A stretch of 20,254 nt of DNA from Clostridia bacterium (lineage in GTDB: Bacteria; Bacillota_A; Clostridia; Oscillospirales; CAG-272), in contig JAGBSQ010000058.1 in the NCBI GenBank assembly GCA_017631775.1, positions 1 to 20,254 of the forward strand. Direction: 5' to 3'. Within the stretch, counting starts at the first letter, position 1, and each line of letters opens with the position of its first letter. The position numbers were made by a program, and so were the translations under genes. Of this stretch, positions 14,862-20,254 are shown one piece after another. The notes under the pieces were generated by a model that was not told the origin of the DNA, did not search any database, and saw only the letters and a program-made list of their open reading frames with translations.

Positions 14862-15629
14862 TCAAACAAATTCTGCGGGGTAGCTGTTTACAACGTCTAC
14901 CGTGAGTGTGCCGTCTGCTTCGAGAAGCAGAGCGCGAATGCGGTCGCATACGAGATTTTCGGTATAAAAGTGACCGCCCATAATGAGGTTCATTCCGCGT
15001 TCGGGTGCCTCGGTGAGTTGGTCATGCTTGAGCTCGCCCGTAAGATAGGTGTCCGCTCCTGCGGCTGCCGCAAAAGCAACCTCTCCGGCTCCACCGCCGC
15101 CCAAAAGCGCTACGCGAGAAACAGGCTTGCCTGCATTGCTGATTTGCACGCGGTCGGCACCGGTCGCATTTTTCACGCGCTCGGCAAATGCGCGCAGAGT
15201 GGTAGACTCGGCAAGTGTGCCGATGCGACCCATCTCCTCGCTATCCTTTCCAAAGGGCACAATTTCGCAAAGGCCGAGAGAATTGGCAAGAACGTCATTT
15301 ACGCCACCCTCGACTGCATCGAGGCGAGTGTGAAAGCTCATGGCAGACACGCCGGAGACCAAAAGCTTGATGACCTTATTTGCAACCGCATCTCCGGGAG
15401 CCACCGCCTTGATGGGTCGGAAGATAAGGGGATGATGCGACACGATGAGGTCATAACCCTCGTCAACTGCCTTTTGGGCAACTGCCGCGGTAATATCAAG
15501 CGCCACCAATACGCGTTTGACTTCGGCTTGGTCATTGGCGCAAACCATCAGCCCGTCATTATCCCAATCGCAGGAAAGTGCGCGCGGGATTTTCTCTTCA
15601 AAAAACTTGTAAAGCTCACGTACTGTCAT
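14862..15629 (-). CDS. Nif3-like dinuclear metal centre protein
   Basis: This is a 255-residue NIF3/YqfO/DUF34 protein. The dinuclear-metal ligands are seen in order: His65-His66 in VSHHPLIF, Asp104 in FHTRLD, and His220 with Glu224 in GGHFYTEN. The N-terminal WDNDGLMV and the central GGGGAGEV loop are also typical. The length matches the short form; the longer B. subtilis YqfO-type carries an extra PII/CutA-like insert that is absent here. The family's reaction remains debated, with GTP cyclohydrolase-like and metallochaperone roles proposed. The ATG overlaps the trmK stop by four bases (ATGA, 15626-15629). TrmK-Nif3 is a classic Firmicute gene pair, which supports both calls. Confidence 0.93.
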   Translation of the reverse strand: MTVRELYKFFEEKIPRALSCDWDNDGLMVCANDQAEVKRVLVALDITAAVAQKAVDEGYDLIVSHHPLIFRPIKAVAPGDAVANKVIKLLVSGVSAMSFHTRLDAVEGGVNDVLANSLGLCEIVPFGKDSEEMGRIGTLAESTTLRAFAERVKNATGADRVQISNAGKPVSRVALLGGGGAGEVAFAAAAGADTYLTGELKHDQLTEAPERGMNLIMGGHFYTENLVCDRIRALLLEADGTLTVDVVNSYPAEFV

Positions 15630-16321
15630 TTCAAGTTCTCCAATCTATCCTTCAAAAATTGCAGGACGCGATCCTCGTCGCTTGTGTCTCCCGTTTTGGA
15701 GGCAGCCTTGCCGCGACGTATCGCTTCCCAAACGCCAATCTCATGCTCGATAAATCCTTTGAGGTGCGGCGTTTTGTTTTGTATGTTCAATCGACCAAGG
15801 AGCAATTCCTCCTCTGAGTATTCTCCCTTTTTGCCGCAATAACGCGCGGCAACGGTCTGGTAATATCGTTTGTCTTCGTGTGTAATGGCTTCGCCAACGA
15901 TCTCAAAGCCGTTTTCCAAAAGCCATGCGCGCAAAACGTGTGCACGCGTCATGGGTTGCAAAACAAGACCGATGCTCGCATTCTTGACCCAAGGAGCCTC
16001 GGAAAGAATGCGCATGATGAGCTCGCCGCCCATGCCAAAAATCAAAACGTCGTCGGCGCCGAATTCTTCGGCTCCGTGCAGTCCGTCGGTGCAAAGGGTT
16101 GCAATTTTTTTGGAGAGGTGCGCGGCGGCAATGTTGCGCTCGGCACTCTCAATGGGTCCGCGGTTGATGTCGCATGCGAGCGCGCGCGAAGAAATATGCT
16201 GCCCAACAAGATAAATGGGCAGGTATGCATGGTCGGTTCCAACGTCAATAACAGCGCCACCCTTTTTGAGATAAGGCAGAGCGCTACACAGACGTGCCGA
16301 CGGAGTGGGTATGGTTTGCAT
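15626..16321 (-). CDS. trmK: tRNA (adenine(22)-N1)-methyltransferase
   Basis: TrmK uses SAM to methylate N1 of adenine 22 in tRNAs. The 231-residue protein opens with PSARLCSALPYLKKGGAVIDVGTDHAYLPIYL, holding the SAM-binding motif I (VIDVGTDHAYLP, about 24-35). It continues with ACDINRGPIESAERN and the family motif LIFGMGGELI, and ends in a helical C-terminal region expected of the coiled-coil part (LLLGRLNIQNK... to ...FLKDRLENLK). The ATG at 16321 follows AGGAG at four bases; the in-frame Met at 16366 overlaps the upstream hairpin and is not used. It is first in the operon trmK-nif3-phosphoesterase-rlmD, with an ATGA overlap to nif3. No consensus promoter was found between it and the DUF1858 gene. 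Confidence 0.93.
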   Translation of the reverse strand: MQTIPTPSARLCSALPYLKKGGAVIDVGTDHAYLPIYLVGQHISSRALACDINRGPIESAERNIAAAHLSKKIATLCTDGLHGAEEFGADDVLIFGMGGELIMRILSEAPWVKNASIGLVLQPMTRAHVLRAWLLENGFEIVGEAITHEDKRYYQTVAARYCGKKGEYSEEELLLGRLNIQNKTPHLKGFIEHEIGVWEAIRRGKAASKTGDTSDEDRVLQFLKDRLENLK

Positions 16322-16355
16322 AGGTCTCCTTTCGGTGGCGTTTGTTGTGAAAATA

Positions 16356-16382
16356 GGGTGCCGCACGCAAAGTACGGCACCC
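16356..16382 (-). terminator. Hairpin between the DUF1858 gene and trmK
   Basis: On the minus strand GGGTGCCG and CGGCACCC (16382-16375 and 16363-16356) form a perfect 8-bp stem with an 11-base loop, followed by TATTTTC. The T run is short, so termination may be partial. If so, some DUF1858 transcripts would continue into trmK, which has no obvious promoter of its own. Confidence 0.7.
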
Positions 16383-16391
16383 TTGTGCCAA

Positions 16392-16595
16392 TTATTGCTT
16401 TTCAGCCAAGAACTTGTTGATAGCCTCTACCAGAGCGTCGGCATCGGTTCCGTGTGCAGCACAAGCAGCCGCAATGCTTTCACCGCGAGATGCAGGGCAG
16501 CCCAGGCAATGCATGCCAATGGCAAAGAAGAATTGCGCGGTTTCGCGATCGTAATCAAGAACGTCGCCTACGATGGATTGCTTTGTAACTTTCAT
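16392..16595 (-). CDS. DUF1858 small redox-disulfide domain protein
   Basis: The 67-residue protein matches the DUF1858 family, also described as the hybrid-cluster-protein-associated redox disulfide domain. After TKQSIVGDVLDYDRETAQFF comes the hallmark GMHCLGCPASRGESI, with Cys30 and Cys33 in a CxxC, then a short helical tail. Members occur alone or fused to redox enzymes in anaerobes; a thiol-redox or cluster-related role is likely but unproven. AAAGGAG stands eight bases before the ATG. Upstream are a perfect sigma-A promoter and a perfect inverted repeat over the predicted start point, pointing to a dedicated repressor. A hairpin follows the stop. Confidence 0.9.
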   Translation of the reverse strand: MKVTKQSIVGDVLDYDRETAQFFFAIGMHCLGCPASRGESIAAACAAHGTDADALVEAINKFLAEKQ

Positions 16596-16625
16596 TTTGC
16601 AATCTCCTTTCTTTGGGTAAACTTA

Positions 16626-16646
16626 TTGTATATTTACGATATACAA
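16626..16646. promoter_or_regulatory. Perfect 8-bp inverted repeat, probable operator of the DUF1858 gene
   Basis: TTGTATAT (16626-16633) and ATATACAA (16639-16646) are exact reverse complements separated by TTACG. The site begins four bases after the -10 box of the leftward promoter and covers the predicted transcription start, the usual place for a repressor. The outer TTGT/ACAA recalls Rex-type sites, but the inner TTAA is missing, so I do not name the regulator. Confidence 0.6.
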
Positions 16647-16650
16647 AATT

Positions 16651-16679
16651 ATTATAACCTATTTTATGCGCGATGTCAA
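16651..16679 (-). promoter_or_regulatory. Consensus promoter of the DUF1858 gene
   Basis: On the minus strand TTGACA (16679-16674) and TATAAT (16656-16651) stand 17 bases apart, both perfect. The start point should fall near 16644, inside the inverted repeat. The leader is about 50 bases. Confidence 0.88.
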
Positions 16680-16742
16680 TGTCTCTTTGGTGATTTGTTG
16701 AAAAAAGCCGCAAAAAAATTGACATTACCAACCGCTCCCGTC

Positions 16743-16771
16743 TTGACAACAGAGAAAAAAACTGATATAAT
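16743..16771 (+). promoter_or_regulatory. Consensus promoter of the holB-ricT cluster
   Basis: TTGACA (16743-16748) and TATAAT (16766-16771), both perfect and 17 bases apart, precede holB by about 50 bases. The promoter is divergent from the DUF1858 promoter, with their -35 boxes 63 bases apart. A second TTGACA at 16719-16724 has no matching -10. Confidence 0.88.
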
Positions 16772-16819
16772 TTATGTTGGAGTAAAATGTCGCATTGACG
16801 GCAGAAAGGAGGTGTGCGC

Positions 16820-17851
16820 ATGCGCCAAATATTGAGTGACGTCATAGCAAATGAGCGTCTTCGCGCCCGTCTTGGAGACGAAATTCAAGCCGGCAAGCTT
16901 TCGCACGCCTATATTCTTTCGGGCGAGCGCGGTTTTGGAAAGCACACCCTAGCCCTTCATCTTGCCGCGGCCGTGGCATGTGAAAATGCAAAGAATGCCA
17001 ACACCCCCCTGCCCTGCCTTTCTTGCCCCACCTGCCGCAAAATTTTGGCAGGCAACTCCCCCGACGTCATTTATGTAAATCGCGGAGATAAGGCAACGCT
17101 TGGCGTTGACCCCATTCGCGAGCTCAGACAAGACGTTTATATTCCCCCAAACGATCTTTCGGTAAAGGTCTATATCATCGAAGAAGCGCACCTGATGACA
17201 ACGCAGGCGCAAAACGCTTTTCTGCTCACGCTGGAAGAGCCGCCCGCATACGTCCTCTTCCTTTTGCTTTGCGAAAACCCTGCTCTTATGCTGGAGACCG
17301 TTCGCAGCCGCGCACCCGTTATGCGCCTCGAACCGGTAGAAAATGAGCTGATTTTAGAGCACATATGCAAAAAAGTGCCCGAGGCAAAGCGAATGCTGGA
17401 GAGCGACAGAGCCGCGCTTGAGGAGATTGTTGTTGCCGCCGACGGCAGCATTGGCAGAGCGCTTGAGCTGCTTGATCCCAAGCTCTACAAGCCCCTCTCC
17501 GACCGCCGCGAGATTGCAAAAACCTTTGCTCGTCTGTGTGCCTCCCCCAAGAGCACCGGTGAGACGATGCGCTTTTTGAACAGTCTTGGCGCGCGCCGCG
17601 ATGAATTGATTGAGCAGTTGAGCTCTATTCTGCTTTGCTTGCGCGACCTTCTGCTTTGCAAGCAGACCGAAAATGCCCCCCTTTGCTTCTTCTCCGACAG
17701 AGAGGAGGCCGCCTCGCTTGCATACGCTTTTACCACCCCCGCGCTCCTTACGCTTTGCGATAGCGTGAGCAACGCCACCGACCGCCTACGCGCAAATGCA
17801 AACGTGCGCCTGACCGTAACCGCTATGGCGCAAAATTGCAATCTGCTCTGA
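16820..17851 (+). CDS. holB: DNA polymerase III subunit delta'
   Basis: The delta' subunit is the stator of the clamp loader that places the beta clamp on DNA. The 343-residue protein shows the AAA+ N-terminal part: LSHAYILSGERGFGKHT (Walker A at 35-43), a zinc module with Cys66, Cys69, Cys72 (CLSCPTC) and likely Cys54, and IIEEAHLMTTQAQNAFLLTL (Walker B-like EEAH at 121-124). The usual sensor SRC appears as SRA (VRSRAPVMRL). AAAGGAGGT (16805-16813) lies six bases before the ATG at 16820; a GTG at 16814 is in frame but too close to the ribosome site. ricT follows 35 bases downstream. The order holB-ricT-...-trmN6 matches the Bacillus locus and supports the call. Confidence 0.92.
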   Translation: MRQILSDVIANERLRARLGDEIQAGKLSHAYILSGERGFGKHTLALHLAAAVACENAKNANTPLPCLSCPTCRKILAGNSPDVIYVNRGDKATLGVDPIRELRQDVYIPPNDLSVKVYIIEEAHLMTTQAQNAFLLTLEEPPAYVLFLLLCENPALMLETVRSRAPVMRLEPVENELILEHICKKVPEAKRMLESDRAALEEIVVAADGSIGRALELLDPKLYKPLSDRREIAKTFARLCASPKSTGETMRFLNSLGARRDELIEQLSSILLCLRDLLLCKQTENAPLCFFSDREEAASLAYAFTTPALLTLCDSVSNATDRLRANANVRLTVTAMAQNCNLL

Positions 17852-17886
17852 TAGACACCTTCCCCAAGACAAAGAAAGGAAACACT

Positions 17887-19248
17887 ATGGAAGAAAACAA
17901 CAAGACCGCTCCCGCGCAAAACGCGCAAGGCAACCAGCAACAGGGCGGTGAAAATAAAAACCGTCGCCGCAGAGGTCATCGCGGCGGCAAGAAGTACCAA
18001 GAAAAGAAACAGCGCGCGGCTGCCGCTGCGGCTGCTGCCGAAAACGCTCAAAAGAGCGAAGGCGCGCCTCAAAAAACCGAGAAAAACGCCGACACGGTGC
18101 AAAAAAACAACCCCGGCAAGGATAAAAAGCACGACAACCGCAACCACCATCACAACCATCAAAAGGGCGATAAAAAGCCGAACGAGCGCCCCCATCAAAA
18201 GGATAGCGCCCCCCAAAAAGAGGACCGCGAGCTTGCCGAATGGCGCGCAAAGATCGTGCTCAATTCCACGCCTGCCGCTCCCTCTGCTCCCATTGTTGAA
18301 GAGCCCACCGTTGACGAGCCCATGCCCGAATTGAGCAACGAGGAGCTCTTCTCCTCCCCAACCTCCACTCCCGTCGCTCCCCAAGAGGGCGAGGAAAAGG
18401 TCGAGGTCATCGGCATTCGTTTCCGCTCTGCCGGCAAGGTCTATTATTTCGACCCTCGCGGACAAAAGCTGAAGAAGGGCGAGTTCGCCATTGTTGAAAC
18501 GGCAAGAGGCCCCGAGTTTGGCGAGGTCAATCTCGAAAACACCATGGTCAACGTTAGCGAGACCGTTACCCCTCTGCGCCCCATCATTCGCGTAGCAACT
18601 CCCGCCGACGTTGAACACAACGAAGAAAACCGTCAAAAAGAAAAAGACGCACTCGTCATTTGCCAACAAAAGATCGAGGCTCACAAATTGGATATGAAGC
18701 TCATCGACGTGCAATACGCCTTTGATAACTCCAAGCTCCTCTTCTACTTCTCCTCCGACGGACGCGTAGACTTTCGTGAGCTTGTTAAGGATTTGGCTTC
18801 TGTTTTCCGCACTCGCATCGAGCTGCGCCAAATCGGTATTCGCGACGAGGCAAAAATGCTTGGCGGCATCGGCTCTTGCGGACGTATGCTCTGCTGCACC
18901 ACCTTTTTGCCCGATTTTGCACAGGTGTCCATCAAAATGGCAAAGGAGCAAGGCCTCTCCCTCAACTCGGCAAAGATCTCCGGCATGTGCGGACGCCTTA
19001 TGTGCTGCCTGCACTTTGAGGCAGAAACCTACACCGAAGAGATCCGCCGCACCCCTGCTATCGATTCTCAAGTCAAAACCGAGGACGGCATTGGAACGGT
19101 CATTTCGACAAACCCCTTGGCAGGAACCATTCGCGTGATTTTCAAGGACTCCCCCGATACCCCTCCCAAGCAATATCACCGCAGTGAGGTCACCCCTCTC
19201 GGCAAGGCTTCCAAAAACAGCGAAAAGAAGGAAGAAGCGGCAAATTGA
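17887..19248 (+). CDS. ricT: RicT (YaaT) PSP1-domain protein with long basic N-terminal extension
   Basis: RicT forms the RicA-RicF-RicT complex that carries [4Fe-4S] clusters and steers RNase Y; it was first known as a stage 0 sporulation protein. The conserved core is residues 173-440, with PSP1 features (GKVYYFDPRGQKLKKGEFAI, GPEFGEV) and six family cysteines: 331, 336, 337 (GSCGRMLCC) and 368, 373, 374 (GMCGRLMCC). The whole is 453 residues, against about 275 for the Bacillus protein. The excess is a low-complexity N-terminus: basic, with NRRRRGHRGGKK, an alanine run and HHHNHQKGDKK (1-120), then an acidic Pro/Ser linker (121-172). It is probably disordered and could bind RNA. AAAGGA precedes the ATG at 17887. 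It follows holB by 35 bases. Confidence 0.92.
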   Translation: MEENNKTAPAQNAQGNQQQGGENKNRRRRGHRGGKKYQEKKQRAAAAAAAAENAQKSEGAPQKTEKNADTVQKNNPGKDKKHDNRNHHHNHQKGDKKPNERPHQKDSAPQKEDRELAEWRAKIVLNSTPAAPSAPIVEEPTVDEPMPELSNEELFSSPTSTPVAPQEGEEKVEVIGIRFRSAGKVYYFDPRGQKLKKGEFAIVETARGPEFGEVNLENTMVNVSETVTPLRPIIRVATPADVEHNEENRQKEKDALVICQQKIEAHKLDMKLIDVQYAFDNSKLLFYFSSDGRVDFRELVKDLASVFRTRIELRQIGIRDEAKMLGGIGSCGRMLCCTTFLPDFAQVSIKMAKEQGLSLNSAKISGMCGRLMCCLHFEAETYTEEIRRTPAIDSQVKTEDGIGTVISTNPLAGTIRVIFKDSPDTPPKQYHRSEVTPLGKASKNSEKKEEAAN

Positions 19249-19322
19249 TGCAGGCTTTTTGCCGACAAAATCTCCGCTTTTTCATTTTCTAATATTTTTT
19301 TTAAAAAAATATCAAAAAACAG

Positions 19323-19350
19323 TTGCAAAAACAAAAAATTGTGATACAAT
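19323..19350 (+). promoter_or_regulatory. Promoter of the ferredoxin gene
   Basis: TTGCAA (19323-19328) and an extended -10, TGATACAAT (box TACAAT at 19345-19350), stand 16 bases apart. Just upstream, 19292-19312 is a run of T then A (an AT palindrome), which resembles an UP element. The ferredoxin gene would thus have its own strong promoter within the cluster. Confidence 0.72.
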
Positions 19351-19384
19351 ATAAGTATCCCAAATATTACAGGAGGAAATTGAG

Positions 19385-19555
19385 ATGGCATACAAGATCA
19401 GTGACGATTGCGTAGCATGCGGCGCTTGCGTTGAAGCTTGCCCCATGGGCTGCATCACCGAAGGTGACGGCAAGTATGAGATCGATGCAGATACCTGCGT
19501 ATCTTGCGGTGCTTGTGCTGAGGCTTGCCCTGTTGGCGCTCCCCAGGAAGCATAA
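19385..19555 (+). CDS. 2[4Fe-4S] clostridial-type ferredoxin
   Basis: The 56-residue protein begins MAYKISDDCVACGACVEACP and has two CxxCxxCxxxCP motifs: Cys9, 12, 15, 19 and Cys38, 41, 44, 48. These bind two low-potential [4Fe-4S] clusters that carry electrons in the cytosol for pyruvate:ferredoxin oxidoreductase, hydrogenase and similar enzymes. The length equals classic clostridial ferredoxins (about 55). AGGAGG lies eight bases before the ATG and an own promoter precedes it, fitting high expression. It sits where Bacillus has yabA, between ricT and trmN6. A hairpin follows it. The partner enzymes are not in this window. Confidence 0.96.
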   Translation: MAYKISDDCVACGACVEACPMGCITEGDGKYEIDADTCVSCGACAEACPVGAPQEA

Positions 19556-19571
19556 TACATCTTTGCTACCT

Positions 19572-19614
19572 AAGAGCGAAGCGGGCGGTACCCTTACCGT
19601 GCCTCTTCGCTCTT
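19572..19614 (+). terminator. Hairpin between ferredoxin and trmN6
   Basis: AAGAGCGAAG (19572-19581) and CTTCGCTCTT (19605-19614) form a perfect 10-bp stem, with an inner GGTA/TACC pairing. Only a weak T-rich tail (TTCCAATTCTT) follows. It probably stops most ferredoxin transcripts while allowing some read-through into trmN6. Confidence 0.7.
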
Positions 19615-19638
19615 CCAATTCTTACAAGGAGTCGATGT

Positions 19639-20254
19639 ATGACAGATCTTCCTCTCCCCCCTTTTCTCCCCACCCTTCTTGCCGAGGACGAACGGTTTGA
19701 CGTGGTGAACGAACAGATCAAACTCATTCAAAAAAAGAACGGCTTGACCTTTGGAACCGACGCGTTCCTTTTGTCGGCCTTTGTAAAAAACGCGCCAAAG
19801 ACACACGCGGTCGATCTTGGCAGCGGCACGGGAATTCTCCCCCTCTTGCTCTTAGCCAAAGGAAAGGTCAAGTGCGCTACCGCGGTAGAGGTTCAACCCT
19901 CTTTTGCCGATTTGATCGCACGCAATGCCGCACTTAACGGCTTTGGCGAACGGATCACCCCTCTTTGCGCAAACGTGCGCGAGGTTCGCCCCGAAATGAT
20001 CGGCGGTGAGGTTGGCTTGGTGATCTCCAATCCCCCTTACATGAAATGCACGTCGGGCAGACGAAACGAAAGCGAAGAAAAATACATCGCACGCCACGAG
20101 GTTTGCGGTGACATTACAGACTTTTGCGCTTGCGCCGCGCGACTCTTCAAGCACGGTGGCAAATTTGTTTGCGTTTGGCGGCCCGACCGCCTGACAGATC
20201 TTCTTTCTGCCATGCACGAGCATCATCTTGAGCCCAAGCGCATGACCTTTGTGC
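19639..20254 (+). CDS. trmN6: tRNA1(Val) (adenine(37)-N6)-methyltransferase-like protein, 3' end missing
   Basis: The frame is open from the ATG at 19639 to the right edge, giving 205 codons of a protein usually near 250. It shows the YfiC/YabB layout: an N-terminal ERFDVVNEQIKLIQKKNGLTFGTDAFLLSAF (about 18-48), SAM motif I DLGSGTGILPLLL (59-71), and the catalytic N6-adenine motif NPPY (131-134) followed by a basic GRRNESEEKYIARHE stretch. Such enzymes methylate N6 of adenine 37 in tRNA; the exact tRNA in Firmicutes is not certain. AAGGAG lies seven bases before the start. The neighbour order holB-ricT-...-trmN6 matches Bacillus (holB-yaaT-yabA-yabB). Confidence 0.9.
   Translation, partial: MTDLPLPPFLPTLLAEDERFDVVNEQIKLIQKKNGLTFGTDAFLLSAFVKNAPKTHAVDLGSGTGILPLLLLAKGKVKCATAVEVQPSFADLIARNAALNGFGERITPLCANVREVRPEMIGGEVGLVISNPPYMKCTSGRRNESEEKYIARHEVCGDITDFCACAARLFKHGGKFVCVWRPDRLTDLLSAMHEHHLEPKRMTFV

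Noticed and set aside
16626..16646. Assigning the palindrome to the redox repressor Rex
   Set aside because: The ends TTGT and ACAA fit, but the inner TTAA/TTAA of known Rex sites is absent.
17485..19179. 564-codon minus-strand open frame opposite ricT and holB
   Set aside because: It is a shadow of the two + strand genes. Its Val/Leu/Gly-rich 'membrane' look comes from the reverse complement of the low-complexity ricT extension.

Overview
The window looks like a chromosomal piece of an anaerobic Firmicute of the class Clostridia, probably gut-associated. The evidence is a pyruvate formate-lyase operon under a ZTP riboswitch, the Firmicute order holB-ricT-trmN6, a TrmK/Nif3/RlmD cluster, a clostridial 2[4Fe-4S] ferredoxin, strong AGGAGG ribosome sites and consensus TTGACA-17-TATAAT promoters. 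I cannot assign a genus from the sequence alone. No rRNA, tRNA, CRISPR array or complete insertion sequence was seen.

Layout. Positions 1-188 (+) hold the 3' end of an RluA-type pseudouridine synthase and its terminator, converging on pflBA. Positions 183-3327 (-) hold pflA and pflB with a long leader: consensus promoter, ZTP aptamer, intrinsic terminator, then pflB. Positions 3501-6766 (-) are an accessory stretch: an SGNH-hydrolase lipoprotein with a collagen-like linker, a GNAT acetyltransferase, a palindromic MITE-like repeat and an aminoglycoside-phosphotransferase-like kinase. Positions 6824-11625 (-) are a probable three-gene unit: a YgjV-like membrane protein, an unidentified 505-residue protein that may be carbohydrate-active, and a MacB-type ABC ATPase/permease fusion. 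Positions 11662-12800 carry an AT-rich EVE-like/HNH endonuclease gene between two palindromic repeats, each next to a copy of the 3' tail of rlmD.

Positions 12809-16321 (-) are a tightly overlapping housekeeping operon, trmK - nif3-like - degenerate metallophosphoesterase - rlmD. A small DUF1858 redox protein gene (16392-16595, -) is transcribed divergently from the + strand cluster holB - ricT - ferredoxin - trmN6 (16820 to the right edge). The divergent region has two back-to-back consensus promoters, and a perfect inverted repeat sits at the predicted DUF1858 transcription start.

How the genes work together. PflB/PflA make acetyl-CoA and formate from pyruvate, and the ZTP switch ties them to one-carbon (10-formyl-THF) status. 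TrmK, RlmD, TrmN6 and the RluA-like fragment are all RNA-modifying enzymes. RicT (RNase Y specificity, Fe-S), ferredoxin, RlmD (Fe-S), PflA (Fe-S) and DUF1858 form an iron-sulfur/redox theme. The accessory genes (kinase, acetyltransferase, lipoprotein, ABC exporter, HNH nuclease) concern the envelope, small-molecule modification and possibly DNA defence. I found no clear undescribed multi-gene system. The most unusual items are the rlmD-tail/palindrome repeat pair flanking the EVE-HNH gene, the collagen-sandwich lipoprotein, the 170-residue basic extension of RicT, the DUF1858 operator and the metal-ligand-poor phosphoesterase.
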